Source: Anisakis pegreffii (taxonomy: Eukaryota > Nematoda > Chromadorea > Rhabditida > Anisakidae). Taken from it: 64,000 bases of DNA. The position numbers and the translations under genes were made by a program. Below, piece after piece: positions 1 to 13,017 of the stretch (positions within the stretch are counted from its first letter, which is position 1; every line of letters begins with the position of its first letter). The DNA lies in contig JAPYMA010000806.1 of the NCBI GenBank assembly GCA_035041965.1, forward strand, positions 225,057 through 289,056, written 5' to 3'. Below the pieces are notes generated by a model. The model saw nothing but the letters and a program-made list of their open reading frames with translations. It was not told the DNA's origin and ran no database searches.

Positions 1-726
1 GCTAGATGCTCTTTTGAAAATAACTGTTTTTTTTTTCTGTCATGGATGGGTGTCTGCTCTTTTTTCTTAGTGGTTCCGTCTGGTGATAGAGTCGGTTGTT
101 GTTAGTTGACAGTAGTGGTTAAACACTTGATAAGTGTTGGCGATGTGTATTATCAGTTGATTCGCTTTGGATGGCTTGGAATTGAAGGTAACATTCGACA
201 TTGTTGGCTGCCAACTGGGTACATCAAAAATTTAGTTGTGAAACACGAAAAACATAGAATGAAGTTAATAATTCATGAATGTTAATGCGAAATGATAACA
301 TCAATAAATGAGACTGAACATAACAACGGTAATGTTATTATGACAACGACACCATTATTGTTCTTTTTATTCTCCTCATATCAATTGCTTGCGTCATTCA
401 ATCAAGCAAGAAGTATCCGCCTAATGTGACATCAACAAATTAGTGTAAGTAGAATGTGATTTGAAAATTTCTATTCCCATTTCTAGTTGCTTACAGCAGT
501 GCACACAACCTGGCAAACAACACACAAGTGATTACTAATCCTGAACTTACACACAATTATTAGTAATAACACATCGTAAAATCAAAAAATTTATGCTTTC
601 CTTTCGGAACGGTCCGATAAAATCGAACACAGAGTGTTTGTGGTAAATGAATGCAGTGAATCGAACACAACTAATGAAAACTTATGAATTTTAAGTTGTA
701 CCCTCCCCGACTGTTCATCATTTCAG

Positions 727-3700
727 TGTGCGTCAAGAGAAGATATTCACAAAAGATCAGATGCGTCTGGTGATTTTGAATGAAGAAAGGCGATTGCTAT
801 TTGACAGTGAAACCGTTATACCGGCTCAATCCCCCGGTATTCCACCAACTGCCAAGCCATCGCAATGTGGACGATTTAAGGTATTGCTATTGTTTCACTC
901 TTCGAATTGAACTGACTCCAAATAAAACCACCAGTAATTAAAAAGATGACCGTATTGCATATACGATAATCATCGTAATAAGGTTATCAGTGAATGCGAT
1001 TGTTATTATCATCTGTTCACAAATTATAGCTGCTTCGCCATCGATCCGACGTTTCGGCCATCGGACAGATGGTATTCGGTTCGATGTCGACGATGAAATG
1101 TGACTCGTTTAAAATTCATCATCTTAGGTTTGTTTCTCTTTTGATCATCTAATTCGTTCTGAGTTGTTGCCGATTTTTGCATCCCGTTTAACATTTTCAC
1201 TGTAAATTCAAACGAATATTTTTCGATTAGTATGCAATGTCATTTAAACGTTTTCTCAAACAACAGTGGAAGGGAGAAGGCATTTAGCGTTGTTTGTTGA
1301 AGAATGTTTACTGAATCACTAAATGAGACTGATCGCTTCCGTAATTTCATCCGTCATTCTCTAATACAAATAAAATCTTTTGATAATATTTTCGTCATAA
1401 ACGAAATTGCAGTAGTACAAAACAATTAATGGTGAGCCGAGTGATCTCAGTCCCGAAATCTGCAAAACCTTTGAGTAGGTGAGTATTGGTTTGTTTCTTG
1501 ATTAGTTTTCGGGTGGATGCTTGAATTCGTTTAGATTCGATTGTTTGTGAAGCTGATTCTCAAACATCCGCATTTACATACTAATTCAAACAAATGAATA
1601 TATCTGCGTTTCATACGAATCTTCTTGACATCTATTATTGAGTTCAATTTAATTACTTGAAGCTGATCGCATCATCAGATCAGTCTGCGGACATAGCACT
1701 GTTATAAGTTCAGTTCATATTCTTTTCGAACTTGAAACTCCTTACATATCGAATCCAATATTTTTTCGAGAGTGTATGGATGGGGAATTGAATGGAACAT
1801 TCGAAAATATTGTGTCTTGTCTCAGTAATTTGTGTGCGTCAAGCTTAGTTTATGTTGTACTGTACGTTCTTACGGTAGTATTGCCGTTGGAATGACTTCT
1901 TCTGCACCACTCATTTGTGAAATTTCCGACAATAGTATGTATGTGTTGAAGGTTTTTGAAGAATGAGTGCAGATTTTTTCAGAGCTCAGCAATGCGTGCC
2001 ATCATGCATTCACTGTTAACCTTCGCACCTTTACACTTCCTCACTGCATTTTCGCTGAATACTCGCGATGAATATTCTAAAAATTTTCCCATTCAAATTG
2101 CACAGTTTCTCGGCTATAAAAACTGAGATTTCTTGACAAAATACGTTGAATGATGATTCTGTTCAGAGGAAGTGGAATTTTTTCGAAGAACCATCTGCAA
2201 TGTTCATTTGTTTTGAATTTTCGTCAAATGTTGTTTTATAGTTGCGTTAATGGCCGTGTAAATGAGCAGGCATTTAATGCAGTGCTAGTTCATGTGCACA
2301 ATTCGGCCATATCCTTCATTCGAAAGCGCACTGAAATTTCTATTTGGGAGTAAGTGTTCACTGGATATACCAAAAGAGCTGTAGGGATCGGTGAAAAAGA
2401 GAGAGAGTTAATCTGTAAACAGCAGGCTTAGGTTTAGTGACAGATGTTTGAGTGCTTGTTCCCGTACGTACACTTGCTGCTTGCAGACAGACGTTCAGTG
2501 TATTCTGCATCCGATTGACCTAGCTAGTGCAAAACTAATGGAACACTGCTGACGCGTTTGATAAGTGAAGAGCAGTTGTTTTTGGAAAGAAAAAGTAGAA
2601 ATGAGAAGAATACACCAGCAACAACACCGACACCTACACACCACATTACATCTTCAGTCTCATTTGTGGAATTTTTTTGACGGAAGTCAGAATTGTGCAG
2701 TTGAACGCGTGTTTTTGTTGCGTTGAATAGTGTTGAAAGCAAAATAAAGACATAAAATGAAGTTTTTGTGATCAGTGAATCGTTAAAAGTTATCATATTA
2801 TCAACGACAGCCAACGAGGTGAACGACGCTTGGTAGTAGTTCGTTGCATACTAACCAATGGGAAATGCTTGAAAGCAGATGCCATATCGAAGCGTTTTGA
2901 TTAGCATTCAATAATTTGCAACAATTATGACTGGTAGTGAATGTGAATGTTTTACTCCTTTCTAGTGATGACATTGACAAAGCGTGACGCTCGTAATAGT
3001 TGCGCTGATGGAACGTTGAACAATGGGGGGGGGTCAAACGAGAATTTTATGCGTGCTCCGAGCAAATTTTTTGGTTCAAATTAGCGAATTCGATGGTGAA
3101 ATATTGATGGCATTGTTGCGATTCCAAAAAAAATGCATGAAATAATGACTTAGACACCAGTTCAGCAGCAGTCTTGATTTGTGTGTCCAGTCATCGTGCA
3201 AACACAGACTGCACTTCAGTTGCACAATCGAATCAGTAAGAAGGAAACGTTCCAAAAACATGCACTGATGCGATACATATTGCTTCATTATAGTGCATTC
3301 CTTAGTTGCATCGCCCTCATTGAGATGTCAAACCAATACAGTAAGTACCATGTTAGCAAACGCGAGATCTTTTTACTAGCAAGCAAATTGCTCTTTTTTT
3401 CCAGCAAATAGCATCAGTAAAATGGTAGTTGTTATTACTTAACTGCATTTTCAAAGTTGTATTTCCGTTAACCGTTGAGTATTCTTAAATAAATTCACAT
3501 AATGCGAACGAAAATTTGAGAAAGACCGCTAATGTGAAGAAAAAAACAGCATTCCAAGCAGTGAATATTCAATGATGAGGAGTTTTGATTAATTGTACGT
3601 CATTGAACGACGACAATGAGCCATGTAGGAAAGTGTACAACACAGCCATTTGTGTGTGATTGCATTTGAATGGAAATGAACGCAGAGGTGATCCCTTATG

Positions 3701-6700
3701 AAAGTGATATTATTTTTATTGCAGTGAATGTAAAGTTTTATTGGAAAGTGTTGGTTGTATTGAAGCCGAAGGTAACTATTCGACAATTCGTTCTTTGGAA
3801 GGAATGCGACAACGAAACCATCATAACTCACATTGTGTGGAACCACCGGAAGGTTCGTTGCTCGTGCATTCTCACCTCACATCTCATGTTAGAGTTTGCA
3901 AGACAGCAACATCGCAGTGTTTTAGAGTAATAACTCTACTTCTAGCAGTTTTGCAATGCAAATATAACACATTTACGCTTTTTATGTCAGTAGCGAGTCG
4001 TTGAAAGAATTATCTATCGAAATTGCAAAATTTCGAGTGGAAACTCAAGAGAGTCCCTTCTAAAATTTTTTGATTGCGTTCTATTGAATGCTGATGTGAA
4101 TAATTGATGAGTCAAGAAAAGTAATTGATGCTTGAAATACGTTTAATGAATTGATAGCGATCAAACAGTTGATCGCTATTAGAGATTGTTTTCGAATGGG
4201 TTGTGAGAAGGCAGCAAATAAAGACGGTCGATGATATGAGTTGAATAGGTGTATATTGTGTGAATGGGAATTTGAGGAATGGGAAAGGTCACATTGAGGT
4301 TGTGTTATACTGCTTGTTGATGCTATTCATCGCTATCGATGCAGTTCATAAACAGTCATTTGAATAAGATTTGGGAAAGTATTCATATAAGATGCATGAT
4401 TTGTGAATGAATCGATTATTCGTATCGGATTGACCTTTATTGAATTCACGAAACTGATCGTTGTTTCGTTCAAAATGCACGGTTTGATATTCATCAACCG
4501 ACTGAAATACTGAAAAGAGTAACGGTGAATAGTCAAATGGTTGCGGCATTTAACATACAATGGTATTAATGTCATTTACGAAAATGATATGCGCTTCGAT
4601 TCGTATATATCATATGCATTGAAGTATTTATCATTCTGTCAACAATTTTATAAACATTCGGGGAATTGAGAATTCAATACAAACAGATAAACTGTGCTCG
4701 ATTTGTTCTGGTAAAGAGGGACTTTGTTGAAGGGCAATCAACGAAAACAGATTAACTGTGTGATTTTATGGTTGCATGCATTCTTTTTAGTGATTTATAT
4801 CGATTACTGCAGCGGTTTGTTCATGGTGACTTTCGTTTATTTCACTTTTGAGTCAGTTTCATTGACTGCTGTTGAAAGGAGGAAACAAAAGAGAATTTTT
4901 TTCCGGAAAATCAATCTATTCGAAAGGATAGAATAGAGTGAAAAAATGTGACTGGAAATGAAAATATTCACGTGAATAAGAAACGGTTTAAGGTTTTTCA
5001 CGAGTACGTAACGCTTCGTTGCAATTGGATTCCGAAGAGACGGTTCCACTGGAATCGTTAAGGGCATTCTCACCGAATCGTTTATCAAGATATCGTCGAT
5101 TACAACTATCGCAGCGTGGTAATTTATGTGATGAAAGTATGTTGCGCATTTGATCGATTACAAGCAAGATTATTTATTGCACTTCCCTTCCACTTGCAAT
5201 GTATTTATCTTGAAATATGATCGCAATTTCCTGCAAAGTGCATGAAGGCACACTTGTTCTACAATCATTCATCCGAATTCACATTTGCTGTAGACGAATG
5301 GATGCACATCTCCACATATGCCCATATTTAAACGTTTATTTGAATGTGCATTGCTGAATTTGAATACCTGTTGAATTTAATTGTATCAGTGAAATTTTAC
5401 GGGACTTTATTGGATAAAAGATTGAAATTGTAGATAACTCTGGCCGATGGAGTAGTCGAAGTCGTTTGAGTAGTTGTAGTTCAGCGAATGATGAAGATAC
5501 AAGACAATATGCTGTTGGTGTTCTTTTCAGGTAATTAATTAATTTCACATGTATATTTTCGCATCGCACATCAAATGTTGCTCATCAAACTGAATTAATA
5601 ATTCTTAATAATTAATAATTACAAACATTTATTTCCATCGAATCTATTCGTTGAACTGGATAATATTTATTTCAATAATGCACAAAGCTTAGTGCTCTCT
5701 TACAATTAGTATTTGACATTGTGCAGAATGTACACTGGTGCAGCGTCATTGATTTAGTTGAATGCTTTGATGATTGATCTATGCGCAGTGAACCGACCGG
5801 AAATGCACCGATCCGAACCCATATACAAATTCCAATGATATTTGAAGTGTTACAATAGAACAGCGCTTTTTTATGTGAACGCTGTTAGATTGCTATTTGT
5901 ATTTGAGATGAAAAAACTGACATCATTGCTGTGAAATGAGGGAACTTCGAATTGATATTTTACGTAGACCATCTGAAGTTGTTCTATTTTCTGTCTCATT
6001 CAGTCAATTATAGGAAGTTGAAGTAAGTTTACAATTCCATCATATTGATCTGTAAACGGCACCGAGCACATAATGAAACTGCTCTTGTAATGTCAATGCT
6101 GTGACAAATAATGGAGACCTTGAGATTTCAGAGAGGATGAACGTCAATTCTTACTGCAGCATATTCCTTTGATCGAATTCGAAATGCTGAAGCTTGAAAC
6201 GCAAATTGTAAAAGCGTCTTTGTCGAGAACTCACTTCCTTCATCTTGTCTATCAGGTAGAGAGAAATCTTTTGAGACCTTTGAAATTCTCTCAAGAAATT
6301 TCCTTTGATCTAGTCAAGAATTGGTACATGAAATAGGTAAAGAGTGGCGTGTGTTATTCGAAGTTTACACGAAGCAATCAGTTAAATTTACCACTGATCT
6401 GGCAATGAGGCAGGAGGATAATTATTGTTTTGTGTTGCTGTTGATTCACTCATTTGTTGATGAGTGTTTATCTGATCATTTTGATGATGTGACAGGGATG
6501 GTCGAAACTGGTGAATGCAATGTGCGTTATTCACAATACACCCAGGTTACGTGCACCCGTATGGCTGAGTCTGATGGACGAGAAATTGTATGCATCAACA
6601 GCCAATAAATTTTGTTCTACGTTATCGAAGTTAATCTCTGAACATGACCATAAAAGAAACGGATTGTAAGTTCATTCAACTTACATTCTTAAGTGTACAA

Positions 6701-9700
6701 AACCAGAATTTTGAACGAATATTATATCATTGGATTTATTTTGCTGTTGGATAGTGAATACGATTAAAATGAAAATCATTCACAGAAGAACTGAAATTCG
6801 ACAATTTGAGTTGAAATTCGGAATGTAAAGTGGAATTTTGAAAAGTATTCAGATTGAATAAGATGATCCAAGTTTTTTTCAGAAATTATCGGCGAGTTTT
6901 TTGGTTGATTTTAGGGCGTCTATTATTGACAAGTATGTGATGTTTTAGTTTTGTATCAACGCTGTTATCATCGCTGTTAATGAATCATTTGGCATGGGTG
7001 GCGAGTGTTGCATCAACAGATCAGTGTGCTGACCTCGAGCGATCGCTGCTTCTCGGCACGGTACGGTCTCGTTCTCTGCTTTGATTGTGTGCGAAAGAGA
7101 TGCTTACGAAACGTGCATTTCAGAATGAATACTCGGACATCTACCATCATCCCTACAATGCGCACCTAGCCCAGTACATGGAAATAAGCGGAAGTGTGGG
7201 CAGTGCAGCACGTCTGGCCAGAACAGTGATAATGGGTGATAATATGCTACTTGTCACACAACTGCTCTACGTCCTTTCCTACTTTGTTCGATGCTCAATA
7301 ATTCATCCGAACTTACGCTTAGGTGCAACTCATTTCATATTAACCATTTATATTCTCATGCACTTACCACTCACTGATCAGTGATCGCTTATCGTTCCGT
7401 CATCATTCACCTTGTCCACAGCACTGATGCGTCGTTAAGCTTCCCAATTTTTGTCGGATGATTCCATTCACTAGCATCCGATTCGAGTAAATCATGCTGC
7501 GATTGGACGAGAATCATTGACGTTTGAATCATTTCAAATTAAACTGTTCATCTGCCCAATTTTGAACAGCCTCCGTAAGTAATACGCGATGTGTAAACCA
7601 CGATTCATGATTGTGTGTTTCTATATTAAAAGAGATCACTTTCACTGTTGCCGAAACGGTGCTCGATTGGATTTCTTCGATATATTCCCTTGTTTTGTAG
7701 CTGGAAAATGGTCATCGCAACCTCAATTGAAGTGTTTTTCGCCATCTTCTTGTCAAAAACTCTCCAAAGAGCAACCACCACTCACGAATGTAATCGAAAC
7801 CAAACCGATATTCTCGGATGCGAAATCAGCACATTCAAATGGTATGCGGTTAACTCTTCGCTTGAACATTTGTCATTGTTCTATTCTTATCATTCTGAAT
7901 TCCTGGAATATTTTTTCATGAAGCAGAAGGTAGATATATTCAGATATATAACCAACGCGATATTCAGGTAGATATATTTATTGTTAGGTACATGAAAAAG
8001 CTTTGTTCTGCGACATTATAAACATTCAGACATTTGCTGCTTGATTTCATCGTTCATGGTTTTGTATTATGTTTTCGTATTGAATGCAATGAGAAATATA
8101 CTCGAAGAATGTGATGAATCCAAATATATTTTATTTGAAATTAAAGAATGTGTATGTAGAATGGGATTTGTTTATTGACTGTTGGGTGGTGGAGTGATAA
8201 GTAAGTCATTCAGCGAGACTTGTTGAGCTGTGTTCGTAGTTTGTTGGCTCGTGTTTGTGTTCTAAGGCGAGGAGAAAATGGAATGAACGGAACGTGCTGA
8301 GGGAAATATGAGGATAGGAGTAGTGTCTGGGGACGGATAGTAGTTATTGTGGCTGCTGCTAATTGATGAACACTTTTTATAAGTTCGCATGTTCTATTCT
8401 GCGTAGCGCATCTGTCTAACGTTCTTCAGTCGAGCAGAATTCCGCAAAACATCGTTAGTAATTCCATGAGGGATATTCTTCACTCGGCACAAGCCAATAA
8501 AATCATCACAAACCATTCGCATGCGTCACGAATGTACTGCTTGATAATTGCTTTGCTGTGCTATGAAACGTGCTATTCAAACAATTTGCTCAAAGTAACG
8601 GGAATACCGCTTCATTCGGTAAATATGAGTATTTGTACAAAGTGAACTGCGAATGATATTCTGATCTTTTGATATTCCATCATCGCATCTCTTTTTTTGG
8701 ATACTCTTATCAAAAAAATATTTGTTCGGCAATGAATCAAAGTATCGAACGTCATTGTCCACTAAATTTCTTCATTAATCGAAATAGAAATTCTTCGAAT
8801 TAAACACGAAACGCACACTTTTCCCAACATTAATTCCAATCTCACTTTTTTTTCTTGTTGCTTTCGTTTTTCTTCATTTCTTCGTTTTGATTCACCACAG
8901 AATTCTTCATCGTTCTCTTCTTGGCCCACATTGATGGTGACACTCGATTGAAGTGTCTGTTTTGATGAAACAGACAAATAAATAGGCATTCACATTGATC
9001 GCGGTGATCTAATTGTCGAGTGACGTTCCCTCTGTATTAAACAAATGTGATGAGTTGATAGTTGAATGTGTTCCGTTGACTGACTTTAATAAGCGCTCGT
9101 TTCTTGTTGTAGTGTGCCGAGCTTTTTGATGATTGAGTGAGTAAGTGATATGGGTTTTTATTAAGGTTTGGGATTAGCCGAACCAGTTGGAGGTTAAAAC
9201 AGAATACAAATATCAGAAACTTGAGTAAGAAAGGCGTCTTATCAATCAAATGAAGAAAAGAGCGTTTAATTCTGAGGTTGGGGCATATGAATTCAGTGAA
9301 TTTGCGGATGATGAGTTGATGTTGTTGACAAGGAACTGAATCGCGATGAAACTTATGATCAAATAGATGCGTAATTTGATAAGGAATGTGACTGAGTGCG
9401 AATGCTGAAACGAATAATTATTATGATTGACAGCAACAGGTCGATGGATTTATGAATGAGTTTTTTCTTTTGGAGATGAAAGGAGAAGGAACGCGGAAAC
9501 AAAGTTCATCAGAAAGCGACTAGTCATGTGAATGAACTGTCTGTCATCTTATCGAAAGAACACAAATTCTTCGCGTTTTTAAGATCATTATCTTACTTGA
9601 TGCACTCTTTTCATGCGAAGAAATGCCGATGAATTCAGAATAAAATTGCATAAATAGACAGCAAACGAATGGAACGATGGTGCATGATAGTGCATTAAAG

Positions 9701-12700
9701 CACAATGAAAAAATCACCGCAAAAGTTTTTTCTAAGCCTTCATTGATTAACGCATCCATTGATGTTTTCGATGCGATACAATTTGGCATTCAACAACACT
9801 TAAAGTAACATGAAATCATAAGATATTTGGAATGGGTCAACCTAAAAAATTCGTCGTCGTAATAATATTATTCTGAGAATGGCTTTTTTCTTGGAAACGA
9901 ACATGGATTCAGTATGCGTCGTAAGAGCAATGATTTCCATAGAAGAGACGATCATTTCCCATTAATCAGTTATTTGTGAATTGATGTATGTTCCGCAGTC
10001 GCCATATCACCACTGATTTGGAATTGATCATTATTTCGAAATTCCAGTCGGAACAAATTTGGGGTATCTTTTGATGAATTGAATTTTTATTGATCGAAGT
10101 CACCATCAATCAGCGATCTGTTGTGCAGTTGATTCATATGAATGGAATTTGAGATCTGTGCATTCGTCATATTATTTGAGTTTTTAAACCACATAGAATT
10201 CTTGCATTCCAACAACGTTGTTCTTTATCGTAACAATCACACCTCTGAAAGATCTCACCTGTCTGGAAACTACAATTCTATTCTTTGGGAATTGGGTTTG
10301 AAGTGTGCAACAGCGCACATTTAAAGAAAGATATACAAGTAGAGAGCAATCGAGCAACTGATTACTGAATAACATGAAGTGCAACAACATTCTTTACAGT
10401 CTCACGATCAGATGTGTTTGATTCAGCGCTATCGGCACTTCTTTAACATTATGTTATTGTATATTCGATTGGTTTCATTCCCACTGGTGAACTGTAAATT
10501 GTTTTGAAGACAACTGCAACAAAATAGTACCAACAAAAACTGTTCGATTTGTGCGAAAAGAGAGGGGACTCGGTAGTTAATTTAAGGAAGGAAGTCGCTA
10601 ATTGTATGTTGGATTCAAAATCTTGGTGAGTCATTAATTAAAAGAAATTATTTTACGTGCGGTAAGATTAAGTATTTGGTGAAGATCGTTTGAAAGAACG
10701 TCTAGATCAGATCTTTTCTTTTCTGCATTCTGCTCGAAATGTTTTTTGGTATGTGTTTTCTTAGCAGTGTGTGACGATACTGCATTGAAAGAAGTGGAAT
10801 TTGTGCTAGTTGCATGTTCGCAAAGAAATTACGTCGAACAAAATTTGTCTGTCTGTGTCTTCGCCAGGAATATGCACTGAATAAACGATGAATATCCGAC
10901 AGTTTTGAAGATGTGGTTCGTTTACAATCAGAGCTAATGTGCACTTTTGTGTGCATACTGGTTTATAATAATGCTTTTTACACTGAAGTGATGCGCTCTG
11001 CAGTGATGATGACCTTATTGTACATCGCATTCCCGAACAGCTATTCAGTCCTTTCAAATGAGCATTATTTCTAGAGTACACAATTGAAGATGTTGCGATT
11101 TATGTCTGGTGTTGTCTAGTGTGTTCGTTTTGAGTTCACAATGTAAACATAATGCATCGAGTAAAGACATGAGGGAATAACGAGAATTTAGAAAAACTCA
11201 TTGATTGCATTAATTTCGTGATGAGTTAGATTAACAAGCTGCTTTTTGTCGTGCGTTTCCCATTTTCTGTTTTCTGTTCTAGATGAGGGAACTGTGAAGA
11301 TTTATTGCGTGAATTCTTAAAAAATACTCAAAGTTTGAGGACACAAGTTTAGTTAAGATTTCATGAAAAAGCTAACAAATTATTGCAGTAATGTCATATT
11401 GATGAGGTGAATTCGAAGCGTACAGAGTAAAGTATTCGATATGATCGTTAAGGTGATGAAAATGGTTCGTCGTCGTGCGGTGAATCAATGGATCTTGAGG
11501 AAGAGGAGGGTAGATGTGTTTTGCATGAGGATGAAACAGCAGAGGATGACTGGAATCTACAAATGGAGCAAACACTGGAGAAGTGCTCGTTTTTCGATTC
11601 AACTCTGGCTCGATCGCTTCTGGCCGGACCGTGTGAATCGTATTGTTCACATTTCGTTTTGTCTGGTCTAAAACGTTCGAATATTAATTTCACTGAGGTA
11701 GGCACTTTCTTATTATTTGTCTTACCATTGCTCTTTAAATGCTCTCTTCGCAATAATCTTCCATTATTACAGTTCACTTTAGTCAATCTTAAAATGTTTC
11801 TGCTCTATTTCACTGTTGTTCACCGATGTTTCTGTTCAGTATTTCTCTACTCATTCAAGTGTTTGACTTTTTTCATTTCAAAAACTATGGATGAATTGTT
11901 GAAGTTGCAGACATTATCATCGATGATCGATCATGTGAAAAACGGTGAATCGGAATTGTTTTGTGCATCTTCTCCGGAATCGTCAAGTTCATCGACTGCT
12001 TCTGATACGGCACTCTTCAGTCCAACGGTCATTGTTTTCGCTGACACGAACAACTACACTGTTAAAGTTCGTTTGTTTCTGTTGATGGTTTGAGACGTCG
12101 TTTCTCGATACACTTCACAATGTGCATTTCAAGAATCTTACTTAACTCACTTATCATTCAAACGTCTCATTATGTTTCATGTAGGCATTCATTCACTCAA
12201 ATCCCGCAAGTTACTGAAATAATCAGTGTATGGAAAAAATTGTTACCAAGAGAGTGTTTTCCTTTGTATTTGCTACTAGACTATATTTCGCGTTATGCGA
12301 TGTGATTGAATGGCGTCGAGGTAGTGCGGTTGTTCAGTGGTATTAATGATTATGGTTCGGTTCCCTAGAAGCTCGGTTAGAAAAATTCGCCTTGAAGAGT
12401 GCTAATGCTGATGATGGTTGATAGGAAGAGACCTAGCTGTGCGAGATGTTCAAACTCGTGGCTATGATTGATAAAAAACTGTTGCTGAAGCTTAGCGCTA
12501 CTTTTGAAACGTTTTGAAAACTGATGAATTAATGCCATAAAATCTTAAGAATTAGTTTTTTGAACTGAAATTTTTGTTTGTTTTTCAGGTGATCTCAGGA
12601 GACGAATGTAATGTGCAAGAAAATGTAATGGTTGCTCCATGCGAGGCAATCGTAGCCATGCTAGAACAGTTCAATGATCTCTATCGTATCGGAGCAGCAC

Positions 12701-13017
12701 CATCCTTTTTGATATCGTTTCTTGAGGATTCACTCGGTGACATTTTAGCTAAGTCATTCTCATTAGTTGAAATGTTAGGTGCTGATTTCGGTCAGCAGCA
12801 ACAACAACAGCAACAGCAACAAAGGAATACTCCGCATGTATCCTCATCACATCGTTTCAGCAGATCATCCTCCTATCACGCCACTCACAAACTCTCTTCA
12901 TCGACCATTTCGGCTGAACGAGTTGCAAATGTAATCGGTTGTGACTATTCAGATCTGCGACTAATCGCCAACGTCGCAGCCGTTTACTTTCCACCCGTTT
13001 TGCAACTTCTCATTTGA
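727..13017 (+). CDS. FNIP: Folliculin-interacting protein (FNIP), 5' end incomplete
   Basis: FNIP binds folliculin and acts in Rag/mTORC1 and AMPK signalling at the lysosome. Phase-consistent exons: 727-880, 1030-1127, 1413-1478, 3725-3771, 4993-5118, 5434-5530, 6132-6255, 6496-6665, 6949-7060, 7124-7322, 7701-7841, 11453-11697, 11773 (or 11911)-12066, 12589-13017, about 766 codons. Family blocks appear in order: MRLVILNEERRLLFDSE (N-terminal longin part), GQMVFGSMSTMKCDSFKIHH, QYAVGVLF, HIPLIEFEMLKLE, RAPVWLSLM, STLLSSLLMNHLAWV, HPYNAHLAQYMEISGSVGSA followed by ARLARTVIMG, then ARSLLAGPCESYCSHFVLSG, VIVFADTNNYTVKVISG and a C-terminal DENN-like end. Exon 727 starts inside a split codon behind TTTCAG, so the start codon lies in an unseen upstream exon. 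The 7842-11452 intron is about 3.6 kb. The exon 13 start and the donor of exon 3725 (3771 or 3926) are ambiguous. Identity is confident; exon edges are inferred. Confidence 0.88.
12793..12822 (+). repeat. Poly-glutamine (CAG/CAA) tract in FNIP last exon
   Basis: Ten consecutive Gln codons (mixed CAG and CAA) followed by a Ser/His-rich stretch separate two conserved C-terminal blocks of FNIP. The tract reads in frame and looks like a lineage-specific low-complexity insertion. Confidence 0.9.

Noticed and set aside
11441..11671. Basic plus-strand frame (RRRAVNQW) over FNIP exon 12
   Set aside because: Shifted reading of the FNIP exon encoding DLEEEEGRCVLHEDE and ARSLLAGPCESY.
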